Positions 9,450 to 18,940 of a stretch of DNA of 24,193 bases are shown piece after piece. A program made the position numbers and the translations under genes. Source of the stretch: Silene noctiflora (Eukaryota; Streptophyta; Magnoliopsida; Caryophyllales; Caryophyllaceae); assembly GCA_009801015.1 (NCBI GenBank), contig VHZZ01004576.1:74715-98907 (forward strand), read 5' to 3'. The first letter of the stretch is position 1. The number at the start of each line of letters is the position of its first letter. The notes under the pieces were generated by a model, which was given only the letters and a program-made list of their open reading frames with translations, had not been told where the DNA came from and searched no databases.

Positions 9450-12167
9450 CTATGATTTTTGAGTAAATTAATTGATTAGTTGGGAAAATATTTTATTATA
9501 TAACTTGAACTAAATGCCAAGATCGATGTAATAAGCAATCCAAATGCAATATCAGTTTAACGTGCAGTCGTGCAAGAATAATGCATATTTATTTAAGACA
9601 TGCATGCATTGATGAAAGTGTACAATGCCTAATCTATTATAGTTCCTCTGTTCCATTAAATTGTTTACGTTTTTCAGAATTCCCCTCACATATTTTGAAA
9701 AACATAAACAATTTAATGAGACGGATCCGAGGAAGCATTATGGTAATCAAGGTGCTTATTGTAACTTCTTGTAAGAATTTACCTGGCTTCTTGTTAGACC
9801 CGTTTGCTTAGCAAGCATGTGCTTATCCGAGTCCTTTGGATACCTAAATCGGTAATAGTATCAGTTAATATATGCCAATTCACCATATAACATTCATTAA
9901 CATACGCAAACAAAGCACAATTGATTAATTCTGACAAGTTTTGAACTCAAGTCATAGTAATAATGTAAAACGTGCATATGCATGACACATCTATACGTAT
10001 TAATATGCATGCACCGTTCAATCAAATCATCTTATGTTATTACAATTTGTAATCATATCAGACCGTCTCACACAAACCTAACAACGACCCGTATAATATT
10101 CCAATGCGAAATCAAGATTGTATTTGTATAGAACAAGAATCATACGGGTGTAAGAAATGCTCAAAGAGCCAAGCACGAAGAACAGAGACAGCTCGTTCAG
10201 GCAAACCACGTTGAGGACGCCATGCATTATGTTGATGCATCATCCCTAATTGCTGCAATGCACGTTGCTGTCTTAGTTGTTGATCGACGAATCTCAACCT
10301 CGAACCAGCTCCGCCTTCAAGCTTAACTCCACCATTATTATCATCTTCTCCTAAACTCTTGCTCGTCGCTTTTACTTGACTTGTTATTGCATCTTTCAAG
10401 CATCTAAATTGTTTCGAAATTGTCTTCAATGCTAAAGATGTGTATGTCTTTGATGATCCTATTCCTGCTGCTTGCTCAAATGATGATGCTATTACTTGCA
10501 TTTGTGTATGGTATTGCCTGTATCTTTGCTCTACCTTTAAAAAAAACGTAAGTCGAGAAAATTAATTCCGACTTCATAATAATGATCAAGTTGATAGTGA
10601 AAAATGCTTTCATAATAATATACATACATTTAAATATTCATATAATATTAATATATATGTATATGTGTATATGTGTATAAAAGACGAGTGACGTAATTAA
10701 GAGTACGTACACAAGTATGACAAAGTATAAATAACGATATAGTCGATAGTGAAAAATGTTTTTATGGCATATATATATATGTATGTATGTATAAAAGACA
10801 GAGTGGCATAATTAAGAGTACGTACATGATATTCCGTATTATACATACGTGCAAAATATGACAAAGTACAAAAATAAAATCGATTGGTGTTGCGAACAGT
10901 CCATTTTTTATTGCTATCAAGTTCATGATTGGAGTAATAATTGAAGATTCAAGAGTCAGAAATAACAGTTAGAAGTTGGAATATTTATTGATGCACAAAA
11001 AAGCAGAGTTGTCCTTGCATGGTGAAAATAGTCAATTAGTGTGTGGAAATTAAAAATAGAAAATGGATTTATATCTAAAGATTGATTTATAATCCATGAA
11101 AGTACATACTAAATTCAATTATATGATCCGTGATATGATCGATATTACTAAATTTAATTTACGACTCTGGTAATTAATTAATTAAACTTGCTTGTAAATG
11201 AGGAACAGTTGATTTGATTTTGGGTGAAATTATCATCGTCAAACAAAATTTTTACTCAAATATTTAGGTATTATAAGACGATTTTACACGGGTAGATTGG
11301 ATAATAAATTTATAATACCTCATCTAACATGTTGAGTAACTTGGCCTTCTTCATTTGTAGTTCCTGTCTCTGAGCCGTACTTAACTGATCAGCTCCCTTC
11401 TTACTACTCTCACCACCAGCGCCACCAGCGCCGCCATGCTCGACACCAGCCATGTCATCATCATTATCTTTAATGGCTGCTTTCGCCTTATTAAGCTTGT
11501 GGACCCCACTGGATTCCCCATTATCACCCAGTATACCCCCAACATTCACCACTTCCTCAAGCAACTCTTGGGTAGCTCTCAAGTACTTGGACCCGATTAT
11601 CACCCCATTACCCGACCCGGGTCCACTAGCCACGGTGACCGACATCCTCACGTCCTCCCCACCGACAGTCGGCCGATGGTGTCCCCGCTCACCTGGAGAC
11701 AAGCTCAAAGACAAACCTCCTTGACCGGGGCTCCTGAACCCGGCTTGACCAGACAAGTCATGGATCGGGCCGGGCTGACCTTGGCTCGATCCAGACGTCG
11801 GGCTCCAAATGTTGTAGTGGGCCCTTTGCAGAGCCAGCCCATGCATGCCAGCTGGGATCTGACTGTTATTACTGTTACTATTACTATTACTGTTACTATT
11901 ATTAAATTGAGATAATCGAGTAGGATCACTAGAGTGGTGAGGCCCAGATAGCGGAATTCCGATCAACTGCTGATGTGGAGGCTGATGTGGCATGGTGAGA
12001 TTGTTGGGTGTTACAGTGGAGTTGAGGAGGATCTGGTGATGATGGCCTTCATAGTAACCCGATGACGTGGCATAATTAGGGTTCATTAAATAGAGTGTTT
12101 GAAGGTTATCTCCTCCTCCTCCTGTTGCTGCTTGCATTTCTGCACCTCCATGAAAGTATGTTGCCAT
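8574..12167 (-). CDS. BLH1: BEL1-like TALE homeodomain transcription factor (BLH1-type), four coding exons
   Basis: Coding exons on the minus strand are 12167-11319, 10534-10146, 9843-9783 and 9449-8574 (849+389+61+876 nt), giving 724 codons and a TAG stop. All three introns are GT-AG and the phases join cleanly. Domains in order: N-terminal block MATYFHGG...[17 protein letters not shown] at about 151-158; SKY domain from S193; BELL domain about 262-345; three-residue-loop homeodomain about 387-449 with PYP loop and WFINAR (W437, I439, N440, R442); VSLTLGLP at 644-651; C-terminal tail [17 protein letters not shown]. Family knowledge: BELL proteins act in the nucleus as heterodimers with KNOX proteins (SKY/BELL bind the KNOX MEINOX domain) and bind TGAC-type sites. 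Arabidopsis BLH1 pairs with KNAT3 and affects ABA responses and embryo-sac identity. The start ATG is supported by the conserved MATYFHG opening. Orthology to BLH1 rather than a sister BELL gene is inferred from the N- and C-terminal matches, so the symbol is less certain than the family. Confidence 0.95.
9642..9736. mobile_element. Stowaway-like MITE in BLH1-type intron 3
   Basis: About 95 bp with long inverted arms: the left arm reads TTCCTCTGTTCCATTAAATT and the right arm is its near reverse complement, so the whole can fold into a hairpin. The CTCCCTCYGT-like terminus and flanking TA match Tc1/mariner-derived Stowaway MITEs. The element lies fully inside the 333-bp intron between exons 3 and 4, so it does not disturb the reading frame. 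Confidence 0.7.
9783..9843 (-). CDS. BLH1: BLH1-type gene, 61-nt mini-exon 3
   Basis: This exon is too short to appear as an ORF. It is exactly 61 nt, flanked by AG (9845-9844) and GT (9782-9781), and encodes [20 protein letters not shown] of the homeodomain, including the TALE loop PYPKD. A 61-nt exon at this point is the conserved size in plant BELL genes. Confidence 0.95.
10146..10534 (-). CDS. BLH1: BLH1-type gene, coding exon 2
   Basis: 389 nt following an acceptor AG at 10536-10535. It opens [13 protein letters not shown], which continues the BELL helix from exon 1, and runs through [17 protein letters not shown] and [10 protein letters not shown] into homeodomain helices 1 and 2 ([22 protein letters not shown]). 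The donor GT is at 10145-10144. The last codon (Pro413) is split: CC here, G in exon 3. Reading on past the donor gives a nonsense tail, which confirms the splice. Confidence 0.94.
11319..12167 (-). CDS. BLH1: BLH1-type gene, coding exon 1
   Basis: Codons 1-283, ending MLDE before a GT donor at 11318-11317. The exon carries the conserved N-terminus, the SKY domain ([16 protein letters not shown] from about residue 192) and the first part of the BELL helix. It includes low-complexity stretches: a glycine run near residues 16-19, a Ser-Asn repeat at about 90-102 encoded by a visible 6-bp-period microsatellite at about 11867-11902, and a Gly/Ala run near 245-252. These variable linkers are common in BELL proteins. 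Confidence 0.95.
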
Positions 12168-12465
12168 TATATATTGATTACACCTTTATTGTTTTGTTTC
12201 ACTTTATTTTGTTAAAATAAAATAAAAGTTACAAAAGATAATTAATAATCTAAAGATCTTTATACGATAATTTCAAGAGAATTGTAATATTAAGTTTTTG
12301 ATTAAATAAAATGATGATTTATGTGTTTGTTTGTATAAAATTTGCTTTAATAATAAGCCAATCAATAAATGTTTTTCCCATGTAGGCTTCCCTTTATCCT
12401 GGCTTCTAACTGATGTACCCTGGCAAAATTGAACAGAGAAAACATACATGAGAAGATACATCGTC

Positions 12466-12809
12466 GGTGGTGGTGACAGAACCAGGATTTGTAGTTAAGT
12501 AAAAAATTTCAGGTTAAAGTATCGAATATTTTAACTAGAAAAAATATCGAAAATTATTTACCATATGATAAACTAGACTATATCGAAAATATCGAAAAGA
12601 CATGGAGATTTGTGTAAACACATTCAGTAGTGACAGAACCAGGATTTATAGCCATAAAAGTATAAGTTTCATTTTAAAATCTATTTTTGTTCAACATATA
12701 TTGAACTAAAAAATATTGAAAATTTTAACTAAAAATCTTAAACTTTTCATTGATTAATTAAGAGACAAGAGACAACTATCCTTGTCAACCCCTGGTTCCG
12801 CCACTGATC
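12466..12809. mobile_element. hAT-like small TIR element(s), degenerate, in the probable 5' UTR intron
   Basis: The motif GTGACAGAACCAGGATTT occurs at about 12473 and again at about 12634. The right end near 12791-12806 reads CCTGGTTCCGCCACTG, the reverse complement of CAGTGGCGGAACCAGG, a terminus seen in many plant small TIR elements. So one outer copy and one inner or second left end are present, with AT-rich bodies. Flanks ATCGTCGG (12460-12467) and ATCATCGG (12810-12817) look like an 8-bp duplication with one mismatch, but the ends do not abut it perfectly. Assignment to hAT is tentative. Confidence 0.5.
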
Positions 12810-13109
12810 ATCATCGGTACCAGTTACCACCATATGATAACCAATCTATCATCATAAGGTGACACTATATAGTATATTATATACAAGTATTATTGAAAAA
12901 AAGTTAACATTTGTATAAATTTATAATAATCAAGGTAAGCATAAAATGGGCATTTAAATATATATATAGTGAAATAAAATAAAAATTGAGAATATATAGT
13001 GAAAAGAAGAAAGAAAAGAAGAGGAAATTAAAGGTGGATAGTGGACTCACATGTTGTATATATATATATATATATAGAGGGGGGGAAATGGAAGGATCTG
13101 ATGATGGTG

Positions 13110-13121
13110 TCAGAAATTCAT
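13110..13121 (-). promoter_or_regulatory. Minimal upstream ORF in the presumed leader
   Basis: In the presumed leader the minus strand reads ATG AAT TTC TGA, a three-codon upstream ORF. It lies upstream of the proposed 5' UTR donor and so would remain in the mature mRNA. If transcription starts near 13250, it could lower translation of the homeodomain protein. No function is shown. Confidence 0.3.
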
Positions 13122-13166
13122 ATCTGCAATTTCTCCAACTGATTTGGGGAAAAATACTAAACTATA

Positions 13167-13203
13167 AGAGAGAATAAGATAGAGAGAGAGAAAGAAAGAG
13201 AGG
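13167..13203. promoter_or_regulatory. GA/CT-rich tract at the BLH1-type promoter
   Basis: The plus strand is an almost pure GA/GAAA run, so the leader strand is CT-rich. Plant core promoters often have such Y-patches. BBR/BPC-type GAGA-binding proteins bind GA repeats in plant homeobox genes, the barley Bkn3 intron being the classic case. It could be either, or simple-sequence DNA. Confidence 0.35.
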
Positions 13204-13553
13204 GATGTGAGTATGAGTTTTTCTGACAAGAAGGTGACTTGTATGTATGGAGGATCTTGTTTTTGTTCATTTCACTCACTTATTTAATGATATTTCCTGC
13301 TTTTTTTCGCACAGAAAGCCGCCTTTTCATTTATTGCCTCCTTTCTATCATCTTTTTTTCAATTTAATTTTTATTGTTTTCACAATGCATAGAAAATAGG
13401 AAGATGTCATCGGGTGATATTGAGTTTTGATATCATTCATATATAAATCTGTTAAATCGATCGACTGGATTGGGTGTGGCTTGTGTTTGTTCGAGCTAGG
13501 GTCATTTTTAGATTGACAAGATTAAGGTCAGATTAAGTCAGGTCTAATAATTA

Positions 13554-13644
13554 CTCTCTCCACATACTTATTTTTACCTCATTTCGTTAAAATACTTCAC
13601 TCGTGTATTAGAGAAATGGGGTGAAAATAAGAGTGTGGAGGAAG
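13554..13644. mobile_element. Stowaway-like MITE upstream of the BLH1-type gene
   Basis: About 91 bp. Left end CTCTCTCCACATACTTATTT, right end the near reverse complement (AAATAAGAGTGTGGAGGAAG), flanked by TA on both sides (13552-13553, 13645-13646). Almost all of it is two inverted arms. TA duplication and CTCYCTCC-type ends fit the Tc1/mariner-derived Stowaway group. It lies about 300 bp upstream of the presumed promoter. Confidence 0.7.
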
Positions 13645-13944
13645 TATTAAGTTATTTATATATAATAGTTAGTGTGCAGTAATAAACATTCAGGTTAAGG
13701 TATATTGGGTCGGGTGAGTTCGTATTGCTGGTCAAGATCGAGGTCTTACTTTAGGTTGTGGGTCAAGTGTTTTGAACCTGGCCTAGTCAATTTTTCAAGT
13801 CTAGTCTCTCACACATATAACAAGTACAATCCATGCAAATGTTAACTAGCGTAGTTGATAATGTCATGAGAGGTGTTACTCACAATCTGGTTCAATTTCC
13901 CTTAGTAGTACATTTGCCCTTTATAACTATCTTTACACCGAAAA

Positions 13945-13947
<3 letters not shown>

Positions 13948-14003
<56 letters not shown>
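13948..14003. repeat. (AT)28 microsatellite
   Basis: A perfect dinucleotide run of 56 bases. The 88-codon ORF that spans it is an artefact (an Ile-Tyr run). Confidence 0.95.
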
Positions 14004-14005
<2 letters not shown>

Positions 14006-14532
14006 TCCATTAAATAATGAGTATACGTCAGTTTATCCAGTGACACTCTATTATTATCCTTTCATAAAACGACAATTATTAATAAGAAGTCATGAGTAAT
14101 ATCGAGATTTGATATCACTCTCTCGCATGTTATCGAGAGTTTGTACAATCTATTAATGCTATCTCGTTTTAATTTCCTTTCTGAAAAGGTCATGGAAAAT
14201 TTTGATATGGATTGATTCTATATGTTTTAAGGCCATTCTATTTTCAATTGTTAGTGAGATATCCAAAATCACATTGTACCTTGTCTGTTTCCCCCAAAAA
14301 TTGACGAGTTTAATAAGATGTAGGAAAGATATACAATTTTATGAAAGATTTAGGATAGATTACGAATGAAAAGCGTAATAAATAAATAGGTAGAAAAGAG
14401 ATAAGATCTTTAGATAGAATATTTAAAAGTGCCAACAAAAATAAAGTGGTGTAAAAGTTTATATTCATTGAAAGAGAGAGTCAATCTCTATTCGAATAGT
14501 TTATATACTTTTGAGAGTACCATCACATTAAT
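14004..14532. other. Unassigned AT-rich intergenic sequence
   Basis: No gene, terminal repeat or RNA seen. Confidence 0.5.
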
Positions 14533-14550
14533 ACATTATCATATTATGGA

Positions 14551-14726
14551 CTTATGAGTACTTAGATCGTCTGGTAAGGGGTTGTTCTAACTTAATCAAA
14601 TGTTTTGTGTTCGAGCCCTAGGAACGTAGCAGTATTAAAACTCATAAGGGAGAGTTTTATTACCACCCTAGTGGTCATACCCGGCTTAAATATGGATAAA
14701 ATCAGATGGTTTACACAAAAAAAAAA
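14551..14726 (+). mobile_element. tRNA-derived SINE (176 bp)
   Basis: Flanked by 18-bp direct repeats at 14533-14550 and 14727-14744 (ACATTATCATATTATGGA, one mismatch), a typical long duplication from target-primed reverse transcription. The 5' part has an A-box-like TAGATCGTCTGGTAAGGG (about 14563-14580) and a B-box GTGTTCGAGCC (14607-14617), the pol III promoter of a tRNA-derived head. The 3' end is a short A run. All three hallmarks agree, and the intact boxes suggest a fairly young copy. Confidence 0.88.
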
Positions 14727-14744
14727 ACATTATCACATTATGGA

Positions 14745-16137
14745 AAATTGTTAAACCGTTAATTTTGGTAGACAACCTTATGTTGAAATATTTTATTATT
14801 CTTAAAGTCTTGTTGATTCGACATGGTATGATATAAGATTTAAATTATTATGTTTTTACAAGTTATAAGATTTTACTACTTGTACTAAGGGCATATATTA
14901 ATTAATAATAGAAATATTCACAAAATATATTTCTTTAATTAAGGTAATAATGAGTTTATACTTCAACTCCAAGTCTTTAGGTTGAAGAGAATTCACCATT
15001 TAAGTCATATTCTTTTAAACTGGAATTTCTAAACTAACTGATTCGAATTGAACATAATGGACTAAAATGAATTGAATTGAACAGAACTAAATTAAACTCA
15101 GTTGAACAGAACTAAACTGAACTTAATGAATTGTACTGAACTGGACTTATTATAAGAATTGAAATTAAGTGGAAAAGAATAGGGTCTTAATATCTCAATG
15201 CGTGCCATTAAAATCCTGACAGGTGTTGAAACCGATTTAATTGAATTTTTATTAGATCATATTGATAATCATATGAAGTACTTCAACATGCTATTCATCA
15301 AATCATTTGATGCAAGCACGTTTACACGAGAATGAACATGAAAGGACAAATACTTTAACTATTGGAAGGTAACAATTAATTAAAACCCAAAAAAATAAAT
15401 AAAAAATAAATAAAAGATAAGAAAGATAAGAAAGCAAAACACTAAAAAAGTGGGGACAATGAAAGAAGTAGAGAGAGCTGAAAAACGAGGAAACGTCGAC
15501 TTCCACATAAAACCCTTTCGTTGATGATAAAAACAAAGAAAAAAATTTTTTAAAAAAAAAAAAGAAGAAAGTAGGGGAAAAGTGGGACCCATGTCCATTA
15601 AAGTCTAAATATCTTCTTGTCTTTTCTCTTTAAAAAAATAAAAAAATAAAAATTTAATTATATGTGGTGTTGGTGCGTTAGTATATTGAAGAAGTGAAGA
15701 GATAAAAGGGAATGATTGAGAAGATTAGAAAGGTGGGGTAATAGTGTACCAATTGAGAAAGAACCAACCACCATTGAACAAAAACTTTTAGTGCTTAATA
15801 CTACCTTTGTATAGTACATTTTTTTGATTTGTATGTACTACATTTTGTGTGTGTCATTTGCATTATTGTTTCTACAGTTTTAGCTAGCTACATTCTACCT
15901 ATATACTATAGTAATAATCTAGTATGCTACTATGGGCTCTCCTAGATTTGTACTAAAAAAATAGGGGAAAAAAAAACTATGGGCTCCTAGATCCGCTTCT
16001 GTTATTGGTGGTTGTGACTGGGTCGGGAATTGGGTCATAACTTATTGTGACTCGCGTTCAGACGTTTATTTGGTCTGGTTTAGATGACATTAGCAGACAC
16101 ACTATGTGAGACTACGTCTAAACTCTAAACTAGCTAG
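14745..16137. other. Intergenic sequence, no gene
   Basis: Contains the TGAAY repeat field at 15041-15165 and purine- and A-rich stretches at about 15380-15660. ORFs of about 75 codons on the minus strand here are phenylalanine/leucine-rich readings of these A-rich tracts. No other feature was recognised. Confidence 0.5.
15041..15165. repeat. Degenerate TGAAY-type tandem repeat field 1
   Basis: Dense degenerate repetition of 5-bp words such as TGAAT, TGAAC and AGAAC with a 5/10/15-bp rhythm. The same composition recurs at 17716-17858. Confidence 0.6.
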
Positions 16138-16417
16138 TGTTACACCCCACGTTTATTAAAGAGATCGATTAATAAGTTTAAAGGAATTGAAGGTATTACT
16201 CATATTAACATAAAGCACTTTATTTTCTTGAATCCTATGATAAAAACTCCACACTTAAACGTGCTTACTGAAGAGTTGTTTTAGAATGGATGACCACCTG
16301 AGAAGTTTCCAAGATACGCATGAGTGAGACTAAAATGCGCTGTAAAGGACATATGTTGATTTGTGAGTCAAGTACACAATCTGACAAACTACCATGATTT
16401 GACGCTCCCGGTCTAAG
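16138..16417 (+). mobile_element. Cassandra-like TRIM LTR carrying 5S rRNA-like sequence (truncated, decayed)
   Basis: Begins TGTTACACCCCAC, a Cassandra-type LTR start. At 16245-16308 it carries a clear 5S rRNA-like stretch: AACTCCACACTTAAACGTGC then, after a gap, GAATGGATGACCACCTGAGA, corresponding to the 5S internal promoter region (AGTTAAGCGTGCTTGG and GGATGGGTGACCTCCTGGGAAGT). The following AATGCGCTGTAAAGGACATA and TTGATTTGTGAGTC match the downstream Cassandra LTR layout as I recall it. The expected ...GTGTTACA end is missing: the sequence stops where another LTR begins at 16418. No second LTR or primer-binding site is seen. Confidence 0.7.
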
Positions 16418-16621
16418 TGTTAGAGATATAGAAGGGAGATAATTGAATGGCTTAATTATTATTGATAGAACCGGTTACAATATAAAGGAGATACCATGAG
16501 GAACAATCCTAAGAATATTCTTAAAGATAATATTTCATAACTAATATAAATTAATAATTTATAATATATTATATTACGATAATATATTCTCTAATCACGT
16601 TTCTTAATATTCTCTAATACA
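16418..16621 (-). mobile_element. 204-bp LTR with adjoining polypurine tract (3' LTR of a minus-strand element)
   Basis: On the plus strand it starts TGTTAGAGATATAG and ends TCTCTAATACA, giving TG...CA with short inverted ends. On the minus strand it is preceded by a purine tract GATTGAGAGGG (16622-16632), so the interior should lie to the right, but no coding remnant or partner LTR was recognised. It directly abuts the truncated Cassandra-like LTR. Confidence 0.55.
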
Positions 16622-16632
16622 CCCTCTCAATC

Positions 16633-17570
16633 AAAGCGGTAGTGAACGGACACTTTGACTAGACTAAAAAGAATAGTTGATGATGCCGAGGAGCCGAGGA
16701 GTCGAGTAGACCGTTGTCGACGCTTTCACCGAATGAAGTGCCTTGCCTTTGTCGGATCATGCCATTGAAAGAGCCACACAACTAATAACAATAATAATAC
16801 TAATTGTACACGAGCGTCGAAACAACTCGTAAGACACAAACTAAATTAACGTCAAGGTGCACAAGGGCTGAAGCAAACTCGATGATATTGGTTAATTTAG
16901 CAGATGTCACCTAATTTAATTAACAAAGCTATGAAAGATAATGTTCATGACATGAGTTTAAATCCCCTCAACATCAAAATCGCTCTTAGGACTTTATCAA
17001 ATAGTTTTGAAGTTACATTTATGTTCATGAATTGCTTATTTATTAGGTTTAATAATAACAAGATGTTTGCATGCATCTCTCCTCAGATCATAGCATATTA
17101 GAACATGTTAAGGTTGCAATGTTTCATCAATTCATGATTGACGTACAACAAACTTCTTTCTTGTGAAATCAATCATATCCAAAAAAAATTGATACATTCA
17201 ACTTCATTTAACAAGAGCATATTATCCATCATCGCATGTTTGTATCTTTCTTTGTGAACATGTTAGAATGTTTTAGAGTTGCAATATTATTGTTGCAACT
17301 TGTAATTAATATGATACAACTAACCGACGTTGATATGAATTATTCTATCTTGACACTACCAAATAAAATACTCCCAATAAAAACAAGAAAATCAAAAGCC
17401 TATGAAAGTGAACATTTTTGAGGGAATTTTCATATGATTTTCCTTCAACTAATTAATTCGATTCAAATTCTTTTGAAAGTGAAAATTAGCAATTGCTCTA
17501 TGCCGAAAAATCAAATTTAGGGCTGAAAAACACTTAACATAAACAAATAAAAAGTTATGTTTTGTTCACA
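16633..17570. other. Unassigned sequence to the right of the 204-bp LTR
   Basis: Could be internal sequence of the element whose LTR ends at 16621, but no gag, integrase, RT or RNase H signature was seen in any frame. Two similar words (CATGTTAAGGTTGCAAT at 17103, CATGTTAGAATG...GTTGCAAT at 17260) hint at a weak internal duplication. Confidence 0.4.
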
Positions 17571-17712
17571 GCGGCAGAGTTAGAGGCGAACGGATAATAG
17601 TATAACGTAACATAAAAAAAAAAAAAAAAAAAAAAATACTAAAAACTTCATGTGTCAGCGGGGCCGAGGCCCCTGTTAACCCGGCCCACCACTACTGTTT
17701 GACCCTGTTTTT
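17571..17712. other. Degenerate small TIR-element-like sequence with 23-base poly-A
   Basis: CAGCGGCAGAGTTAGAGGCG at about 17571, then a 23-base A run (17614-17636), then GCGGGGCCGAGGCCCC near 17659. The GGCCGAGGCC and CAGYGGCRGA motifs resemble the small TIR elements near 12.5 kb. No duplication or second end was found, so this is tentative. Confidence 0.3.
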
Positions 17713-17715
17713 TTG

Positions 17716-17858
17716 GCTGAATGTAGCTGAACTGAAATGAATTGAGCTTAATTGAACTCGTGTGAGTTGAATAAAGCTGATCTGAATTGAAATTAGTTGA
17801 GATGGATAGAGTTGAAATGAGATGAGCTGAACTGAAGCGAGCAAAATTAAACTGAAAA
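17716..17858. repeat. Degenerate TGAAY-type tandem repeat field 2
   Basis: GCTGAACTGAAATGAATTGA-like words repeat with 5/10/15-bp spacing for about 140 bp. The 81-codon minus-strand ORF across it is an artefact of this periodicity. Confidence 0.6.
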
Positions 17859-17859
17859 A

Positions 17860-18937
17860 ACATTGTTTTTGTCCACCAGTTCAAGAATATCATACTCCTG
17901 GTTATTTGTTTGCCTTTGGTTTAGCACAAAGATCATGAAAAGTGAAGATAACCAATTATTAGATGACAAGTGGAGCAAATTGAGTGTGGATAATTCAGTT
18001 GCTCATCAACGACATTCCTAAAATAGAAAGGCAAATAAATAACCGAGACACCCCAAAATAGCATAGATAAATAAATGACCGAGATGAGGAGTATTAGATA
18101 CGTCATTGCATTGTAAGCATGTAGAAAAGCCGTGTATTACACTAAACGAGTACACACTAATTAGTAATTACTGATTAGTTATTATCAAAGTCTTTAATAT
18201 TATTGACTGTGATTAGCAAATTAAAAGTTGATTTTATATCATTGATTTCAAGAGTTGTACAGTAAGATGAATGAGACGTACAGGTGATTAGGTGAATGGT
18301 GATTGAAGTTTAATTTTATAGTACTAGTCGATATTATTAGAGGTAAGTCTGACACTCATCTAATCTGGTCTCTTTAACAAAAGGAATTAATAACTGCGCA
18401 CTCCTATTCATAAATCATACTCCTCCTTTCCATAAAGAGTAGGTTTATATGTTACACTGATCAATGCTTTTACTATTGGTTTTTTAGTGTTTCACCAATC
18501 ATCACTCACTCCCATTCCAACGTCTTTTTCTCCTATATCAGCCCAACACTATATTTTCGGGTGATAATAACGTCACTCGAAATATATTGCTTCACTTATT
18601 TATATTTTTAGCTAGATAACCGGATTAAGTAATAGAATTTATACAACGAGTAATACAGATGTCTTACACTTTAACATTATCATTCTCCCTATATTTTTGG
18701 TTGAGAGCTACTTTGATTTTTGTGATTGAACTTGGACATTTTTCTTATGTTTTCGTCGTTTTATTGTTTATGCTTTAGTTATATTTCTACGGGTTTAAAT
18801 AGGATTGTTCACGGCCTAGCACATAGGGTCATGAGAATGTAGGACACCTTTCTTTACCACTGTTAAAAAAAAAAGTAACCTTAACCAAAATGAACATAAA
18901 CTACGTGTAACCTTAATAAACTGATCTGGATCAAACC
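17860..18937. other. Unassigned intergenic sequence
   Basis: No gene, RNA or paired terminal repeats recognised. The word CTCCTTTCCATAAAGAGTAGG near 18422 may be a single Stowaway-type end. Confidence 0.5.
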
Positions 18938-18940
18938 TAA

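Larger units (their letters stand above)
12168..13260 (-). other. Probable 5' UTR, 5' UTR intron and core promoter of the BLH1-type gene
   Basis: BELL genes often have an intron in the 5' UTR. Here a good donor GTGAGT (13050-13045) follows a CT-rich leader, and a plausible acceptor AG lies at 12185-12184, 17 nt before the start codon. The intron would be about 866 bp and contains TIR-element debris. The leader has a (TA) run (about 13056-13075) and a CT-rich tract (13167-13203). A TATA-like TTAAATAA lies just upstream at about 13272-13280, which would place transcription start near 13250. The splice sites and start are inferred and no transcript evidence is available. Confidence 0.4.

Noticed and set aside
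11436-11915. 159-codon plus-strand ORF
   Set aside because: Antisense shadow of BLH1-type exon 1; low-complexity composition and no family resemblance.
13833-14099. 88-codon ORF
   Set aside because: It exists only because it reads through the (AT)28 repeat (Ile-Tyr run).
15303-15598. Minus-strand ORFs rich in Phe/Leu that look membrane-like
   Set aside because: They are translations of A-rich plus-strand tracts in two overlapping frames, with no conserved features.
16245-16308. Functional 5S rRNA gene
   Set aside because: Only part of 5S is present, with many substitutions, and it lies within an LTR-like frame, as in Cassandra elements.
17648-17893. 81-codon minus-strand ORF
   Set aside because: Artefact of the degenerate TGAAY repeat; Ser/Phe-rich periodic translation.
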